This document shows, one piece after another, positions 13,060 through 14,603 of a stretch of 14,603 nt of DNA. The position numbers and the translations under genes were made by a program. The stretch's first letter is position 1; each line of letters opens with the position of its first letter. Origin of the DNA: an uncultured Myxococcales bacterium (GTDB taxonomy: Bacteria > Myxococcota_A > UBA9042). The stretch spans positions 1 through 14,603 of the forward strand of contig CALGHC010000335.1 in NCBI GenBank assembly GCA_937915965.1. The letters run 5' to 3'. The notes under the pieces are model-generated. The model was given only the letters and a program-made list of their open reading frames with translations, made no database searches and was not told the origin of the DNA.

Positions 13060-14603
13060 ATGCCCACCCTGGTCCCCACCGACTTCTATGACTATCGCAT
13101 GCTTGGCGGCGCCGCCCTGCTGCTTGTGGGTTTGGGCGTCTTCGCCTGGACCATGACCGTGCGGCTGCGTTTGCTCGCCGCAGGCCGGCCCGAGCGCCGC
13201 TGGGATCTCGTCGCAAAACGAATCAAGGCGCTGCTGGTGATCGCTGTCGGTCAGCGCAAGATGTTCAAGGAGCCGGCCGCCGGACTGCTGCACGCCTTTA
13301 CGTTCTGGGGGTTCTGCATTCTGGGCGTGCGCACGACGCTACTCTTTGTGCAAGCGTTCGTGCCCGAGCTGACGCTGCCCTTTGGCCTGCACGGCATCTA
13401 CGACCTGCTCAAGGATCTGACCGAGGTGATCGTCCTGGCGGCGATCTTCGGCTGGCTCTACCTGCGCTACGTCGTCAAGCCCGTGCGCATCCACTACAGC
13501 TTCGAGGCGACGCTGATCTTGTTCTTCATCGGCGGGCTGATGGTGAGCGACTTCCTCTACGACGGCCTCCACTACGGCGGCCTGGCCAAGGTGGACCCAG
13601 CCTGGCTCGCCCATCTGCACGGCCCGGTCGGCGCTGCGATGGCGGGCCACTTCGCCGCGAGTGATCACAGCGCCGAGGGTCTGCAGATCGCCGGCGAGGT
13701 CTTCTACTGGATCCACCTGGCGATCGTGCTCATCTTCCTCAACCTGCTGCCTCTGTCGAAGCATTTCCACGTCATCACCGCCCTGCCCAACGTCTTCCTC
13801 AGCAGGCTCGAGCCGAAGGGAGCGCTGTCTCTGGTCGACGATCTGGAGGGGCGCATCGAGCGCGAAGAGTCGATCGGGCTGGGACGCGCCGAAGACATGA
13901 GCTGGAAGCAGATCCTCGATCTCTACACCTGCACCGAGTGTGGGCGCTGCGAGGTCAACTGCCCGGCATGGAACACAGACAAGCCGCTCAACCCGAAGCT
14001 GATCATCAAGGACCTGCAGACGCACCTGTACGACTCCAAGGCGCGCTTGTTCACCCCTGCCGACAAGCGCGGCGAGCTCGAGGCGATCACCGTCGATGGT
14101 GCGGCGATCCCGCCGCTGGCGGCCGCCGTGAACCTCGACGCGATCTGGTCGTGCACGACGTGCCGGTCCTGCTCGGAGCAGTGCCCGGTCATGATCGAGC
14201 ACATCGACAAGATCATCGACGTTCGCCGCCACATGCTGATGGTCCGCAACGAGTTCCCCGCGGAGCTGGCCCTGACGCTCAAGAACCTCGAGACCAAGTC
14301 AAACCCGTGGGGAATCTCGAGCGGCAAGCGCGGCGACTGGGCAAAGAATCGCGACGACGTGCCGACGCTCAAGGACAAGCCCAACGCAGAGTGGCTCTAC
14401 TACGTCGGCTGCGCGGGTAGCTTCGATGACCGGGCGATGAAGGTCAGCGAGGCGGTCGTGAAGATCCTCAACGCCGCGGGGGTCGACTTCGCGATCATCG
14501 GCAAGAAAGAGAAGTGCTCCGGAGACCCGGCGCGCCGTATGGGCAACGAGTACCTCTTCCAGGAGCAGGCCACGGCAAACATCGCGCAGTTCGATGCCGC
14601 CGG
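13060..14603 (+). CDS. EtfD/FadF-like membrane iron-sulfur oxidoreductase, 3' end outside the window
   Basis: 514 residues are visible and the frame is open to the window edge. The N-terminal half has several membrane helices (about 15-35, 77-100, 117-137, 147-165, 213-232) with His residues that could hold haem b, as in NarI/HdrE-like domains. Two ferredoxin-type four-cysteine clusters follow: Cys291, 294, 297, 301 (CTECGRCEVNCP) and Cys365, 368, 371, 375 (CTTCRSCSEQCP). Then begins a CCG (HdrB-like) domain with GCAGSFDDRA (450-459) and CSGDPARRMGNEY (486-498). This order matches the heterodisulfide-reductase-related proteins that pass electrons from electron-transfer flavoprotein or acyl-CoA oxidation to the quinone pool. 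GAGGAG, overlapping the trmB stop, lies six bases before the ATG. The C-terminal second CCG motif is expected beyond the window. Confidence 0.9.
   Translation, partial: MPTLVPTDFYDYRMLGGAALLLVGLGVFAWTMTVRLRLLAAGRPERRWDLVAKRIKALLVIAVGQRKMFKEPAAGLLHAFTFWGFCILGVRTTLLFVQAFVPELTLPFGLHGIYDLLKDLTEVIVLAAIFGWLYLRYVVKPVRIHYSFEATLILFFIGGLMVSDFLYDGLHYGGLAKVDPAWLAHLHGPVGAAMAGHFAASDHSAEGLQIAGEVFYWIHLAIVLIFLNLLPLSKHFHVITALPNVFLSRLEPKGALSLVDDLEGRIEREESIGLGRAEDMSWKQILDLYTCTECGRCEVNCPAWNTDKPLNPKLIIKDLQTHLYDSKARLFTPADKRGELEAITVDGAAIPPLAAAVNLDAIWSCTTCRSCSEQCPVMIEHIDKIIDVRRHMLMVRNEFPAELALTLKNLETKSNPWGISSGKRGDWAKNRDDVPTLKDKPNAEWLYYVGCAGSFDDRAMKVSEAVVKILNAAGVDFAIIGKKEKCSGDPARRMGNEYLFQEQATANIAQFDAA

Noticed and set aside
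13339..14232. A 297-codon minus-strand frame opposite the iron-sulfur oxidoreductase
   Set aside because: The plus-strand frame contains two four-cysteine clusters and a CCG domain, so this frame is a shadow.

Overview
This is a GC-rich bacterial chromosomal window with tight gene packing. Its protein content points to a Myxococcota- or Bradymonadales-like (former deltaproteobacterial) organism. The signs are an AgmX/PglI-type C-terminal domain protein, an Asp-rich lipoprotein carrying LVIVD-type propeller repeats, a DUF3352-like anchored protein, and low-complexity linkers in exported proteins. This placement is inferred from gene families; there is no rRNA or other direct taxonomic marker. 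No tRNA, rRNA, CRISPR array, insertion sequence or phage gene was seen.

Layout. (1) Positions 1-1859, plus strand: the C-terminal part of an asparagine-synthase-type amidotransferase overlaps by 4 bp (ATGA) a membrane protein of the lysylphosphatidylglycerol-synthase-TM/YbhN (UPF0104) family. This pair looks like the end of a surface-glycan or cell-envelope cluster lying to the left. (2) Positions 1876-11952, minus strand: seven genes read leftwards. In transcription order they are a single-pass DUF3352-like protein, two tandem paralogs of a family I do not recognise (joined by an ATGA overlap), thioredoxin, an AgmX/PglI-domain protein, a large lipoprotein (Asp-rich linker, LVIVD-like propeller, ASH-like domain, thioredoxin-like domain), and a polytopic GT-C-like membrane protein. 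The run converges on the first block with a 16-bp gap. (3) Positions 12246-14603, plus strand: trmB (tRNA m7G46 methyltransferase), then 10 bp later the start of an EtfD/FadF-like membrane iron-sulfur oxidoreductase that runs off the window.

Worth attention. Three exported proteins carry in-frame tandem DNA repeats just after their export or anchor segments, or just before the anchor: seven 15-bp units, seven different 15-bp units, and four 9-bp units. The paralog pair at 8518-10325 is the best candidate for undescribed biology: the two proteins share many invariant aromatic, Cys and Gly-Pro motifs over their whole length and are translationally coupled. The lipoprotein's terminal thioredoxin-like domain keeps only one cysteine of the usual CxxC. 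The divergent region between the DUF3352-like gene and trmB holds a 26-bp quasi-palindrome flanked by A and T tracts, unlike the surrounding GC-rich DNA.
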